Origin: Actinomyces weissii | GTDB lineage: Bacteria > Actinomycetota > Actinomycetes > Actinomycetales > Actinomycetaceae | Length of the DNA: 64,000 nt | Reading direction: 5' to 3' | Assembly: GCF_016598775.1 (NCBI RefSeq) | Contig: NZ_CP066802.1 | Span: forward strand, 2,418,001-2,482,000 | Shown: positions 18,199 through 27,220 of the stretch, piece after piece | Layout: each line of letters opens with the position of its first letter | How positions within the stretch are numbered: position 1 is the stretch's first letter | Program-made: the position numbers and the translations under genes | The notes under the pieces: generated by a model | Told to the model about the DNA's origin: nothing | The model's database searches: none | The model's input: only the letters and a program-made list of their open reading frames with translations

Positions 18199-19238
18199 TG
18201 CAGGGTCCTTTCACGGGTGCGCTCCACGACGGCGTCGAGCAGGGCCGCGCAGCCGTCGCGCCAGACGGCCTCGGCCACGAGGTCGCCTTCCTCCTTCAGC
18301 CACTGGGGGGCCGAGCCCATGACGGCCCCGACACCCGCCCAACGGATCATCTCCAGGTCGTTGGCACCGTCCCCTGCCGCCAGGCAGTGGGCGGAGTCGG
18401 TACCCAGGCGGCGGGCCAGCTTGTCCAGGGCGGAGGCCTTGGTGACCCCCTCCGGGGCGACGTCCAGCCAGGCGGTCCAGCCGATGGAGTACTCCACGGA
18501 GTGCAGGCCGGAGCCTGCCACCAGCTGCCTGAACTCCTCCACCGGCATGCCCGGCGCACGCAGCACCACCCGGATGGCGTGCTGGGTGCGCAGCTCCTCC
18601 AGGCTCATAACCGTCTGCGGCTCGATCAGCTCCCCGTCCGGGAAGGGCCGGGACACGCGCAGACCCCGCCCCAGGCCCTCGACCGCGATAATGCCCTCAG
18701 GCAGGGCGTCGTGGAGGATGTCGATGGCGTGGGCGGGGTCAAAGCTGACGGCGTCCACCACCTCATAGCCCCCCGCGGCCTCCGACTCCATGCGCAGGGT
18801 CACGGCCCCGTTGGCGCAGACCATCCAGCCGTCGGTCAGGCCCAGGTGCCTGGCCACGGGCAGGGCCGCAGCGATCCCCCGGCCGGTGGAGATGACCACC
18901 TGCGCCCCGTGGTGGCGCATGCGGGCTATGGAGGCCATCATGCGTTCGGATACCTGGCCGTAGTCCAGGATGGTGCCGTCCACGTCCAGGGCCACCAGCA
19001 GGCGGTCGTTGGCCACGATGCTGCCGACCACCTGCCCGGCGTCGTCGGTGAGCGGGTCCAGGCGGTCCAGGTCCGCCATGCGGTCCCGCACCTGGGCGTG
19101 GTACTCGTCGTGGCTCAGGGGGCGGTGCTGGCCACCCAGGGGGGCGGAGGGGTCGGAGGCCCCCATCACGGTGGCGAGCTCGGCGACGGCGGCGGGGCCA
19201 GCCAGCGTCTCACGATCAGGGTTCGGAGCCTTGGTCAT
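18195..19238 (-). CDS. HAD-family (Cof-type) sugar-phosphatase-like hydrolase
   Basis: The 347-residue protein has HAD motif I DVDGTILD, motif II ISTGRG and motif IV GDGANDLEM with a C2B-type cap between, the Cof/YidA class. These soluble Mg-dependent enzymes dephosphorylate sugar phosphates or cofactors. About 75 residues precede motif I, longer than usual. The gene lies 18 bp after serS and overlaps the lipoprotein gene, so it is co-transcribed. The substrate is not predictable. Confidence 0.88.
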   Translation of the reverse strand: MTKAPNPDRETLAGPAAVAELATVMGASDPSAPLGGQHRPLSHDEYHAQVRDRMADLDRLDPLTDDAGQVVGSIVANDRLLVALDVDGTILDYGQVSERMMASIARMRHHGAQVVISTGRGIAAALPVARHLGLTDGWMVCANGAVTLRMESEAAGGYEVVDAVSFDPAHAIDILHDALPEGIIAVEGLGRGLRVSRPFPDGELIEPQTVMSLEELRTQHAIRVVLRAPGMPVEEFRQLVAGSGLHSVEYSIGWTAWLDVAPEGVTKASALDKLARRLGTDSAHCLAAGDGANDLEMIRWAGVGAVMGSAPQWLKEEGDLVAEAVWRDGCAALLDAVVERTRERTLH

Positions 19239-19256
19239 GCGTGGTCCCAGGGGCGC

Positions 19257-20528
19257 TCAGACGGTGGGCTCGATCAGTTCAAGCCCGCCCAGGTAGGGAC
19301 GCAGCCCCTCAGGGACGACGACGGCGCCGTCGGCCCGCTGCTGGTTCTCCAGTATCGCGACGATCCAGCGGGTGGTGGCCAGGGTGCCGTTGAGGGTGGC
19401 CACGGGGGCGGTCCTGCCGTCGCGCTTCTCGCGGATGGACAGGCGGCGGGCCTGGTAGGTGGTGCAGTTGGAGGTGGAGGTGACCTCCATCCAGCGCTGC
19501 TGGGTGGGCAGCCAGGCCTCGCAGTCGAACTTGCGGGCGGCGGAGGAGCCCAGGTCCCCGGCGGCGGTGTCGATCACGCGGTAGGGCAGGCCCACCAGGG
19601 CGAGCATCTCCTCCTCCAGGGCCAGGAGCCGCTGGTGCTCGGCCTCGGCCTCCTCGGGGCGGCAGTAGGAGAACATCTCGACCTTGTTGAACTGGTGGAC
19701 CCGGATGATGCCGCGTGTGTCCTTGCCCGCGGCCCCGGCCTCACGCCGGTAGCAGGTGGACCAGCCCAGGTAGCGGCGGGGCCCTGCGGACAGGTCCAGG
19801 ATCTCGTCGGTGTGGTATCCGGCCAGGGCCACCTCGGAGGTGCCGGTGAGGTAGAGGTCGTCGGCGGGCAGATAGTAGATCTCGTCGGCGTGCAGTCCCA
19901 GGAAGCCGGTGCCGCCCATGACCTGGGGGGTGACCAGGGTGGGGGTGGTCATGGGGATGAAGCCGTGCTGGGCGGCCTTGTCCAGGGCGGCGTTCATCAG
20001 GGCGAGCTCCAGGCGCATGCCCCAGCCCTTGAGGTAGTAGAAGCGGGCGCCGGAGACCTTGGCGCCGCGTTTGGTGTCGATGATGTCCAGGCCTTCACCC
20101 AGGGCCAGGTGGTCGGCGGGCTCGAAGCCCTCGGCGGCGAAGTCTCGGGGCTGGGGGCCCTCGTGGCGCAGGACCACGAAGTCCTCCTCACCGCCGAAGG
20201 GGGCACCCTCGATCAGGTTCTGGAACTGGCGGGCCAGCTCGTCCAGCTCGGTGGCGGCCTGGTTAGCGGCGGCCTCTGCGGCCTTGACCTGCTCGGCCAG
20301 CTCCTTGGCCTGGGCGAGCACGGCGGGGCGGTCCTGGGGGGCGGCCTGGCCGATGGACCGGGAGACGGTCTTCTGCTGGGCGCGCAGGGACTCAAAGTCC
20401 TGCAGGACGGTGCGGCGGGACTCGTCGGCGGCGATGATCCGGTCCACCAGGCCGACGTCGGCACCCCGGGCACGCTGGCTCTCACGGAAGGGCTCGGGGT
20501 TCTCGCGCAGTGCTCGCAGGTCGATCAT
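19257..20528 (-). CDS. serS: Seryl-tRNA synthetase
   Basis: The 423-residue class II synthetase charges tRNA-Ser and tRNA-Sec with serine. An N-terminal coiled-coil arm (residues 30-105) binds the long variable arm of tRNA-Ser. The catalytic core shows motif 2 ([27 protein letters not shown] region) and motif 3 (SCTT-like [10 protein letters not shown]). Length and start [12 protein letters not shown] are typical. The start appears leaderless (TAGAAT 7 nt upstream). It heads a three-gene operon with the HAD and lipoprotein genes. Confidence 0.97.
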   Translation of the reverse strand: MIDLRALRENPEPFRESQRARGADVGLVDRIIAADESRRTVLQDFESLRAQQKTVSRSIGQAAPQDRPAVLAQAKELAEQVKAAEAAANQAATELDELARQFQNLIEGAPFGGEEDFVVLRHEGPQPRDFAAEGFEPADHLALGEGLDIIDTKRGAKVSGARFYYLKGWGMRLELALMNAALDKAAQHGFIPMTTPTLVTPQVMGGTGFLGLHADEIYYLPADDLYLTGTSEVALAGYHTDEILDLSAGPRRYLGWSTCYRREAGAAGKDTRGIIRVHQFNKVEMFSYCRPEEAEAEHQRLLALEEEMLALVGLPYRVIDTAAGDLGSSAARKFDCEAWLPTQQRWMEVTSTSNCTTYQARRLSIREKRDGRTAPVATLNGTLATTRWIVAILENQQRADGAVVVPEGLRPYLGGLELIEPTV

Positions 20529-20535
20529 GGCTGGG

Positions 20536-20541
20536 ATTCTA
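20536..20541 (-). promoter_or_regulatory. -10 box of leaderless serS
   Basis: TAGAAT on the minus strand, 7 nt before the ATG at 20528. Confidence 0.55.
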
Positions 20542-20695
20542 GTGGGCGGGGCGCGGGAGCCGAGAGGTGACCTTGAACTGGTTCCCCAGCAGCGCCGCGC
20601 ATGATCTTGGTCACAGTTAGGTTCAATGTGGCATAGCGTTGCGATACCGCCCCACCGCCCCCGCTACCACCCCGGTTTCCAGGGAGACAGTTTAT

Positions 20696-20711
20696 TGATA
20701 ACGGCTTATCA
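20696..20711. promoter_or_regulatory. 16-bp inverted repeat upstream of oxyR
   Basis: TGATAACGGCTTATCA has perfect 6-bp arms (TGATAA/TTATCA) around CGGC. It lies 122 bp before the oxyR ATG in the 304-bp divergent region shared with serS. LysR-type regulators usually bind near their own promoter, so autoregulation is plausible, but the spacing does not follow the classical four-element OxyR site. Apart from this and the serS promoter I see nothing else in this gap. Confidence 0.45.
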
Positions 20712-20832
20712 TTACGCATATCCCATTGCGTCACGGGCCGGTAACGACTGGACGCAACAGGAGCCCTCAGCCCGAGTCACCCCGACCCGGACTGGTGCAC
20801 CAGTCCCCTGCCCCCACCACCAGGACCGCGCC

Positions 20833-21765
20833 ATGCCGACCTCCACCCTTCCCTCTTTCTCGCAGCTCCGCGCCTTTGTGGCCCTGTGCGACCACCAGCA
20901 CTTCGGCGAGGCGGCTACCGCCCTGGGCGTCAGCCAGCCCAGCCTCTCCCAGGCCATAACGGCACTGGAGCGGCGAGTCAACGGCGAGCTGGTGGAGCGC
21001 ACCACCCGGCGAGTGCTAGTAACTCCTTTGGGAGAGACCCTTTTGCCTTTCGCGCGTGAGGCCGTCCTGGCGGCGGACGCCTTCAGCGAGGCGGTCGAGA
21101 ACCAGGGGGCGGCCCTGTCCGGCGCCATGCGCCTGGGCATCATCCCCACTATCGCCCCCTACCTGGCCCCGGTGCTGCTGGACGGCCTGCCCGCGACCCT
21201 GCCCAGCCTCAAGCCCGAGCTGCGCGAGCTGGTCACCGGGGACGTGATCGACATGCTCACCCAGGGGCAGCTGGACGCCGCGATCGTCTCCGTGGACGGT
21301 GAGCAGCCGCGCACCACCGCGATCCCGATGTTTGACGAGCCCCTGGTGCTGGTCGTCCCGGACACGCACCCGTGGGCTGAGCGTGAGGACGTGGCACCGG
21401 ACGAGCTGGACGGGCAGAAGCTGCTGCTGCTGGACGAGGGCAACTGCCTGCGCGACCAGGCCCTGCAGCTGTGCCACCGCTACTCTGAGCGTCCCCCGGC
21501 CGCTGTGGCGACGACCTTGGCAACGGTGGTGCGGATGGTCGCCCACGGCGTCGGCATGACGGTGGTACCGGAGGGGGCCCTGTCGCTTATGGGCACAGAG
21601 TCGGGTTACGCGGTGATCCGTTTCAAGGAGCCGGCACCGGTGCGCCGCCTGGGCCTGGTGTACCGCTCCTCCTCCTCCCGGACGGCGGACTTCGCCCAGC
21701 TGGCGGAGGTCATTACGCACCTGGCGCAGGACGCCGGGCTGCCGGTGCTGCCCGTCCAGTCCTGA
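20833..21765 (+). CDS. oxyR: Hydrogen-peroxide-sensing regulator OxyR
   Basis: The 310-residue LysR-type regulator has an N-terminal winged HTH (residues 5-65, including FGEAATALGVSQPSLSQAI). The redox segment is DEGNCLRDQALQLC with C205 and C214. The 9-residue spacing equals the disulfide-forming C199/C208 pair of E. coli OxyR, so peroxide sensing is well supported. The start ATG at 20833 has AGGA upstream; the frame is open further back but without similarity. No catalase or ahpC gene is adjacent, so its targets lie elsewhere. Confidence 0.93.
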   Translation: MPTSTLPSFSQLRAFVALCDHQHFGEAATALGVSQPSLSQAITALERRVNGELVERTTRRVLVTPLGETLLPFAREAVLAADAFSEAVENQGAALSGAMRLGIIPTIAPYLAPVLLDGLPATLPSLKPELRELVTGDVIDMLTQGQLDAAIVSVDGEQPRTTAIPMFDEPLVLVVPDTHPWAEREDVAPDELDGQKLLLLDEGNCLRDQALQLCHRYSERPPAAVATTLATVVRMVAHGVGMTVVPEGALSLMGTESGYAVIRFKEPAPVRRLGLVYRSSSSRTADFAQLAEVITHLAQDAGLPVLPVQS

Positions 21766-21821
21766 GGGCTCTACGGCCTACCCTAGGAGGCACCAGCGAG
21801 CCGTTAGAGGGGAGCCGCAAG

Positions 21822-22189
21822 GTGCGTGAGCAGTGGGGCCGTGGGCAGGGTCGTAGGTTTGCGACCTGGACTGTTGACGCGGTGGATGGGGCTGTTGGTT
21901 GGTTCTCTCCGTCTCATTCTCCTGAGAAGACGCTCGAGGAGTTCTCTCGGGGCCAGACCTCGCCGTCCGCCATGACTGAGGGGGTCCTTTTTGCTATGGG
22001 GCTGTGGGTGCTGCCGGAGGGGTGTCCTTCCCTGATGACGCAGGTAGGCGTGATCCGGCCCGTAACACCTACATGCGGTGCGTGGGCACCCACCAGGCCA
22101 TGATCATCGAGGCCCGTGTCGAGCACCCCGACGGCGACCACGAGCACTACGCGATCGCCCGAGAGCCCGTCAAAGGTGGCCTTATTTAA
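21822..22189 (+). pseudogene. Frameshifted paralogue of the immunity-like gene at 22721
   Basis: Two frames together match the protein encoded at 22721. The first (from GTG 21822) gives ATWTVDAVDG and LWVLPEG. The second, from about 22050, gives NTYMRCVGTHQAM, EARVEHPDGDHEHYA and IAREPVK, against SWQAM, RIEHSDGNYEHYA and AREPVK in the intact gene. A single-base indel near 22045-22055 breaks it, and the 3' third is missing after 22189. It lies between oxyR and the toxin island and looks like a discarded immunity gene. Confidence 0.75.
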
Positions 22190-22643
22190 GGGTGGTGGGG
22201 CCGGGCTGGCACCCAGGCAGCCCCTTACGCCGGGCTCGCACACATGCACGTGGGTTACAAGGACCGCACGCCACCACCTGTCCTCCTGCGCCGGGCTCGC
22301 GCCCGTCACCCGTAGGTTCGGGTCCTCAATCCGAGATGAGCACACTTCCCTCGCCTCCACTTGTGCATTTCGGCGCGAGTGGTGCGGTTTTCCGGCACAA
22401 GTCGCGCCGAAATGCACAAGTCGGGGGGTGGGGTGGCGCGTCAGGCTCTTCTTGAAGCTGGCAAAGCCCACCATCGGGCACTCGGCGGTGAGCACACGGT
22501 CGATCGTGAACTCCGCTCGCACCACCAATAGTTCCCAACGCATCCGCGCCGTCCCCAGCACCTCTGCTAGGTCCCACCACGCCCGCCCCGCGCCCAGCAC
22601 TTCCGCCAGCTCACGGCCGACCTACAATGCCGTCGACGGGACG
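22190..22643. other. Non-coding debris of the toxin island
   Basis: No frame shows a recognisable protein. It holds the long inverted repeat at 22359-22421. A minus-strand frame (about 22440-22600) has protein-like composition but no family I recognise. Repeated short blocks such as GCCGGGCTCGC suggest rearranged sequence. Confidence 0.5.
22359..22421. repeat. Perfect 20-bp inverted repeat with 23-nt loop
   Basis: ACTTGTGCATTTCGGCGCGA (22359-22378) is repeated as its exact complement at 22402-22421. There is no T tract and no neighbouring gene end, so it looks more like a small palindromic interspersed element or a recombination site than a terminator. Confidence 0.8.
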
Positions 22644-22701
22644 CCCAGCCCGACCTGGACCTGACCACCCCCAACATCCGGGGCTACACCCCCCTGGACC
22701 T
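22644..22701 (+). pseudogene. Remnant of an ankyrin immunity gene
   Basis: These 58 bases match 26688-26745 in the intact ankyrin-type immunity gene with one mismatch, and encode QPDLDLTTPNIRGYTPLDL. The remnant is in frame with the next reading frame and joins it at 22702, so it marks a recombination junction. Confidence 0.85.
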
Positions 22702-22720
22702 TAAGTACATTCCCCAGGAC

Positions 22721-23440
22721 GTGCCCCAAAAAGTCCTGGTCATCAACCAGCGTCCTTTCCATCCCCGCCCGGCCTTGTCCTGGGAGCCTGAGCCGCCGCT
22801 GTCCCGGGCCGCGCTGCGGCAGGCGCCGAGACGGCGTTTCATGGTCTGGAGCGTGGACGCTGAGCACGGCATGAGCAACGTGCTGGCCCAGGCGCTGCCC
22901 GCCCAGCACACCGCCCAGTGCTTGTCCCAGCTGCTCTCCGACCCCGAGGCCATGACCGGCCAGCAGTGCTTCTCCCTGGGCGTGTGGGCACTGCCCGAAG
23001 GGGTGAGCGTGATCAGCAAGGTACGTAAGTCTGACCCCGCCCACGGCAACTACATGCAGTGCGCAGGCTCCTGGCAGGCCATGACCGTAGAGCTCCGTAT
23101 CGAGCACTCTGACGGCAACTACGAGCACTACGCCGTGGCCCGCGAGCCCGTCAAGGACCCCCAGGAATGGACCACCATCACCTATGTCAATGACATCTCT
23201 TTCAGCGGAGCCACCCAGACCCACGAGCTGCGCCTGCACCCCCAAGAAGTCTTCTCCGGCCAGCAAGCCGCAGAGGTCTTCACCCACTACGTCCTCCACG
23301 CCACCCTGCCCCCCAAGCACCTCCTATGCCCCTCAACATCTAGACAGACAGGCAAGCGTGCCCGAGTAGGAGCGAAGAGGACTGCGCCTGTCTCGTGGGA
23401 GTGTCAAGAACTGCTGTTACTCCTGTGTAGATGGTGTTGA
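22721..23440 (+). CDS. Immunity-protein-like hypothetical in toxin island
   Basis: The 239-residue protein of unknown family is paralogous to the broken gene at 21822 (shared VDAEHG/VDAVDG, ALPEG, HSDGNYEHYAVAREPVK). It has no signal peptide or membrane segment. Its central part ends ELRLHPQEVFSGQQAAEVFTHYV, the kind of small alpha/beta fold seen in immunity proteins. The tail past about residue 200 is Arg/Cys/Leu-rich and may be read-through into non-coding DNA. The GTG at 22721 is only the first plausible start. The frame is open upstream through the ankyrin remnant, so this may be a chimera. The immunity role is inferred from neighbours. Confidence 0.5.
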   Translation: MPQKVLVINQRPFHPRPALSWEPEPPLSRAALRQAPRRRFMVWSVDAEHGMSNVLAQALPAQHTAQCLSQLLSDPEAMTGQQCFSLGVWALPEGVSVISKVRKSDPAHGNYMQCAGSWQAMTVELRIEHSDGNYEHYAVAREPVKDPQEWTTITYVNDISFSGATQTHELRLHPQEVFSGQQAAEVFTHYVLHATLPPKHLLCPSTSRQTGKRARVGAKRTAPVSWECQELLLLLCRWC

Positions 23441-23719
23441 GGTTGCTGGTCTTGTGGTTATGATCCTGCATGCAGGACGCACAGGACACATATTGCCTAA
23501 TGACGCCTTTGCGTGGCAGCCGCTAGATATATGGTTTGCAGTTAGGGGTTGGGAGATGGTCACGAAGTGTGAGGCCGGTTCTGACCTGATGGAGCTTTCC
23601 CGACAGGGGGGCGGGGTGAGCCGGTGCTGGTTCGCTGCGTCAGGCGCGTGGAGCAGGCTTTCCTTTATAGGGGGCGTGGCAGTCCGTCAGGCCTGCGTTC
23701 AGGATGGCAGGCTGGTCCG

Positions 23720-24037
23720 GTGAGCGCCTGGGACATTACGCCCGCCTCTGTCAGTAGCGCGCTGACCGGCGTCAAGACGGAGGTTGACGACAACCTGAGC
23801 CCTGCCATGAACGCTGCTGTCACGGCTATGAGCAATGTCGTTAACGCTACCAGCGCGGAGGACCACGCCCCGCTCGTGGCTTCTGCGGTCTCCGAGTGGT
23901 ACGACACCCACGAGAGCGACTTCATCGGGATCGGAGACAGGATCAGCAACGCTGTGTCCAACACCCAGAACGCGGTAGACGCCTACCTTAAGCACGATGA
24001 GTCAGCCGCCTTGGAGTACCAGCGCAAGGTCAAGTAG
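23720..24037 (+). CDS. Small WXG/ESAT-6-like partner of the toxin (putative)
   Basis: This 105-residue, Ala/Asn/Ser-rich, mainly helical protein (starts MSAWDITPASVSSAL) contains no membrane segment. It precedes the toxin gene by 49 bp. Its size, composition and position match the small helical proteins encoded before toxins sent out by actinobacterial type VII-like secretion. It has no clear central WxG (only an SEWYDTHES segment). The GTG start at 23720 has CAGGCT 6 nt before it. The 280 bp upstream (23441-23719) hold no convincing gene and probably the operon promoter. Confidence 0.6.
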   Translation: MSAWDITPASVSSALTGVKTEVDDNLSPAMNAAVTAMSNVVNATSAEDHAPLVASAVSEWYDTHESDFIGIGDRISNAVSNTQNAVDAYLKHDESAALEYQRKVK

Positions 24038-24086
24038 CCCTGCGAGCCTCTTAGCGTGCTGAACTGTTTGTTCCCTGGAGTTCCCT

Positions 24087-26261
24087 GTGAGTATTAACAC
24101 CAGCAAGCTTCCTGCCCTTAACCTTGACGTGGAGACGATCCGGACCAATGCCTCGGACCTGAAGACCAAGGCCGGGAGCATACGCACTTCCGGGGCCTCG
24201 GTGAAGACCACCTGGGGCGGTATGACCTCCTGCTACAAGGCGCCCGAGCAGGAGACCTTGTACGGGGCCATGAACAAGGTGGAGACTGACAGCGACAGCC
24301 TGGCGGACAAGCTGGAGACCATCGCGGGCGCGCTTTCCACCTTCGCTGACACCGCGGATGGCATCAAGACCAGCTCGCAGGACCTCAAGACACGTGCGGA
24401 CGCGTTCTTGGCGTCTGTGGCATCTGACCCTGACTGGCAGTACGACCAAAGCAAGATCGATAAGCACGACGGGTTCCTCAAAGAGGCCAACGCCTTGCAG
24501 GTGAGTATGTGGGAGGCTGAGCGCACCTGCGCCAACAAGATACGTGCCCTCGACCTACTTGCTCCCTACCACGCAGACAAGCAGAGCGCTAAGGACAATC
24601 TGGCTTACGGGGCCTCGACCATACCAGACCGGTCCACGGACATGGCTTGGGGAAACCCGGTAGAGCGCCAGGACCGTTGCTACAAGAAGCCTTTCGTGTC
24701 CGTGTGGCGAGCTGCTTGGGATGACGCGATCATGGGTACCGTCAACGGCGTCACAGGATTGGTTGGCTTGCAGATAGGTAATGTGCGCTTCACCCACCCG
24801 CAGGACCCGAACAGGCTCGCCCAGTTCCCTGTGGCTGCTGACATAGACCGTGGCTGGGACGTGGCATTCCAGTCCTGGCAGCCGATCCTTGGGCTGGTGG
24901 GCGTGAAGTGGGACGAGTACGGCAACCTCTTGCCGCGGAAGGACGAGTACAAGGTCGAGGCCTACGCCAACATCGGTAAAGGCTTGGCCCACGCCGACCA
25001 GTGGGGCACCGACCCGCTACGCGCAGGAATCGGTACGGCTGTTGACCTAGGCACTCTACTTATCCCTGGCGCAGGCTGGGCAGTAGGGGCCGTCAAGGTA
25101 GGTAAGGGGCTGCGAGCGGCCTCGAAGGCAGGTAAGGGACTGCGAGCAGCCACGAAGGTCTCCGGCGCCGCCAAGGCCGCCGGAAAGTCAGCGACAAAGG
25201 CCCCGAGCAAGCTAACCGGCCCTCACCTGCACGGCTCCAAGGCCCGGATTACCCCTAAGATCGACCTGGCCGAGCAGGCTGGCAAGTTGGCGGACACCAC
25301 CAAGGTTGAAGCACTCCACCTGCCCGAGGGCCACGCGCACACCAGCCCCTCTGACCTGCCCCGCTCCAACACTCCTGGCAACCAGGCCGCTGACACAGCA
25401 GGGCCCGGCAACACCCACCACCTAGAGGACCCCAACCCTCAACCCAGCAGCCCCCACAGCCAGGCGCAGGCCCCACAGCCCGACGCCAAGACCTCCACCA
25501 CCGAGACGGGCGGCAAGACCTCCCCCGAGGCCAGCACCCCGGCTCGCGACACCACCACTCAAACAGGTGGTCACCAACCCCACGACCCCCACACCAGCAG
25601 CACCAAGCACGAGACCAACACCCTAGACAGCACAGCCCCCAAGACCGACAAGACTGCAGACCAGCCCAACCAGGAACACACCCACACCAAACCTGACAAC
25701 AAACACACCAGCCAGCACGACCACCCCGATCAGGACACTCCCAGACACAACAACACCAAGCACCCGGACCACACCCCCGACCACGACACCCCGGACACCG
25801 AGGGGAACGCGGACAGTACCCCTGACGCATTCAACAACTCGCCCGTCACAAAGAACGGCCCAGAGAACAACTGGGGCACCTACGTGGACGAGAATGGGGT
25901 CGCCCACATCAGCCCAGACGATCCCCGCCCATACCTCAATCCCAACCACCGTCCTAGCTTCCAGAAGGGCGTCGTAGAAAAGGTCTGGGAGAATGCACTA
26001 GAGGCAGCGCGCGAGGAAGGCTACGACTACGTAAGAGACCCTCTCACGAAGAAGAGGATAGACTGGAACCCTGGCGAGCCCAGGAAAGGGGTCTGGGACA
26101 TGGGTCACATACCTAGACAACAGTACCGCGACATTTGGAGGAAGTACATAAACGGAGAGATGACCCCCCAAGAGTTCCGCGACTGGTATAATACTCCAGA
26201 ACACTATAGGCCAGAGCTCCCGTCTTCAAACCGCAGCCACAAGGCTGAATCTATTCCCTGA
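24087..26261 (+). CDS. Polymorphic toxin with C-terminal GH-E (HNH/ENDO VII) nuclease domain
   Basis: The 724-residue protein has three parts. The N-terminal 150 residues are helical with a WGG (W43, G45), like WXG/LXG secretion domains. A middle segment includes a hydrophobic, glycine-rich stretch (LLIPGAGWAVGAVKVGKG, about 325-345). A long His/Thr/Pro/Asp-rich linker (about 405-590) leads to the toxin tip. The last 80 residues match the GH-E nuclease family: WDMGH (G673, H674), FRDWYNTPEHYRPELPSSNRSHKAE with E721. The family is inferred to cut DNA or RNA in competitors. The GTG start has GGAG upstream. Two immunity genes follow directly. Confidence 0.88.
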   Translation: MSINTSKLPALNLDVETIRTNASDLKTKAGSIRTSGASVKTTWGGMTSCYKAPEQETLYGAMNKVETDSDSLADKLETIAGALSTFADTADGIKTSSQDLKTRADAFLASVASDPDWQYDQSKIDKHDGFLKEANALQVSMWEAERTCANKIRALDLLAPYHADKQSAKDNLAYGASTIPDRSTDMAWGNPVERQDRCYKKPFVSVWRAAWDDAIMGTVNGVTGLVGLQIGNVRFTHPQDPNRLAQFPVAADIDRGWDVAFQSWQPILGLVGVKWDEYGNLLPRKDEYKVEAYANIGKGLAHADQWGTDPLRAGIGTAVDLGTLLIPGAGWAVGAVKVGKGLRAASKAGKGLRAATKVSGAAKAAGKSATKAPSKLTGPHLHGSKARITPKIDLAEQAGKLADTTKVEALHLPEGHAHTSPSDLPRSNTPGNQAADTAGPGNTHHLEDPNPQPSSPHSQAQAPQPDAKTSTTETGGKTSPEASTPARDTTTQTGGHQPHDPHTSSTKHETNTLDSTAPKTDKTADQPNQEHTHTKPDNKHTSQHDHPDQDTPRHNNTKHPDHTPDHDTPDTEGNADSTPDAFNNSPVTKNGPENNWGTYVDENGVAHISPDDPRPYLNPNHRPSFQKGVVEKVWENALEAAREEGYDYVRDPLTKKRIDWNPGEPRKGVWDMGHIPRQQYRDIWRKYINGEMTPQEFRDWYNTPEHYRPELPSSNRSHKAESIP

Positions 26262-26290
26262 CCCACCCACAAGGATAATTAGGAACCTAC

Positions 26291-26821
26291 ATGGACGTTT
26301 TCTTGACCGCCCAAATGAAGCACAACCCGGAGGAGTTCTTCGCTAAGTTCCAGCCCGGGGACGAGCAAAAGCTGTCCGACGGCATATCCTTGCTTTTGTA
26401 CGCGCTGGGCAACACCGACACCCATACCCGCTACACAATTGCCGAGTTCCTCATCGGCCGAGACTGCCTGGTAGGACCACCCGGGTCCGCAGGCCACACC
26501 GGCCTGCACGTGCTATTCGGACACCACCACCGCGACCTCGACAAGGACCTGCAGATCGCCCGCTGGCTGATCGACCACGGTACAAACGTCAATGCCCTGG
26601 ACAATCGCCACGTCCACGCGATCTGCGAGCTGCTCAACGGACCCGGGACCGACGAAGAACTCAAAGACCTCTACGACCTGTTCTTCTCCCAGCCCGACCT
26701 GGACCTGACCACCCCCAACATCCGCGGCTACACCCCCCTGGACCTGGCCCGACTAAGCAAGAACCGTACCGCCCTGACAGCACGAATGGAGAAGTACCTA
26801 GATGAGCACCCCAGCAAGTGA
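26291..26821 (+). CDS. Ankyrin-repeat immunity protein
   Basis: The 176-residue protein has ankyrin-type repeats: GHTGLHVLFGHH, ARWLIDHGTNVNALDN and NIRGYTPLDLARLSKN. Small ankyrin proteins right after nuclease toxins commonly neutralise them. It starts 29 bp after the toxin stop and overlaps the next gene by 20 bp. A 58-bp piece of this gene is duplicated at 22644. It should bind the GH-E domain in the cytoplasm, which is inferred. Confidence 0.8.
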   Translation: MDVFLTAQMKHNPEEFFAKFQPGDEQKLSDGISLLLYALGNTDTHTRYTIAEFLIGRDCLVGPPGSAGHTGLHVLFGHHHRDLDKDLQIARWLIDHGTNVNALDNRHVHAICELLNGPGTDEELKDLYDLFFSQPDLDLTTPNIRGYTPLDLARLSKNRTALTARMEKYLDEHPSK

Positions 26822-27161
26822 ACACCCCGACGTCCCAGAGTTCATCAAGGCATCCGGAGCCTGCCTGATCTCCCGCAACATCCTGGAGCGCAAAGGCCTA
26901 GTCAAGTGGGCCACGCGCGAGGAGAGCGCCAACCGAGTGGACAACGGCTGGCGGATCCTCGGGCACACCGACACCAACGAGTTCCTGGCCGACCCAAGCA
27001 GCATGGTGGTGGTGGACTACAACACCGCCTGCGCCATAGAGCCCGCCCTGATCGGCATCTACCCCCTGCCCGTCGGCAGCGACCTGCAGCTCGTAGTCGA
27101 CGAGAACCGCAAACGCACCTGGTACGACAACACCACCGGCCAACCGCTAACCGACCTGTAG
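26802..27161 (+). CDS. DUF2185/Imm33-like immunity protein
   Basis: The 119-residue protein has the DUF2185 pattern: CLISRNILERKGLVKW, a GWRILGHTDTNEFL block, then VDYNTACAIEPALIGIYPLPVGSDLQ. Members are found as immunity proteins in polymorphic-toxin loci. It overlaps the ankyrin gene, so the two are co-expressed. It may protect against this toxin or be left over from an earlier cassette. Confidence 0.75.
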   Translation: MSTPASEHPDVPEFIKASGACLISRNILERKGLVKWATREESANRVDNGWRILGHTDTNEFLADPSSMVVVDYNTACAIEPALIGIYPLPVGSDLQLVVDENRKRTWYDNTTGQPLTDL

Positions 27162-27208
27162 GCCGCGCCCGGGCTACCAGCCAGATCACCTCCGGCAACC
27201 GGGCCCCC

Positions 27209-27214
27209 TAGGCT
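27209..27214 (+). promoter_or_regulatory. -10 box of leaderless lipid kinase gene
   Basis: TAGGCT lies 6 nt before the ATG at 27221, with no ribosome site between. It marks the right edge of the toxin island. Confidence 0.6.
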
Positions 27215-27220
27215 GGTTGC

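Noticed and set aside
23454..23723. 89-codon frame before the small toxin-partner gene
   Set aside because: Composition and lack of motifs suggest non-coding promoter DNA; it overlaps the supported GTG start at 23720.
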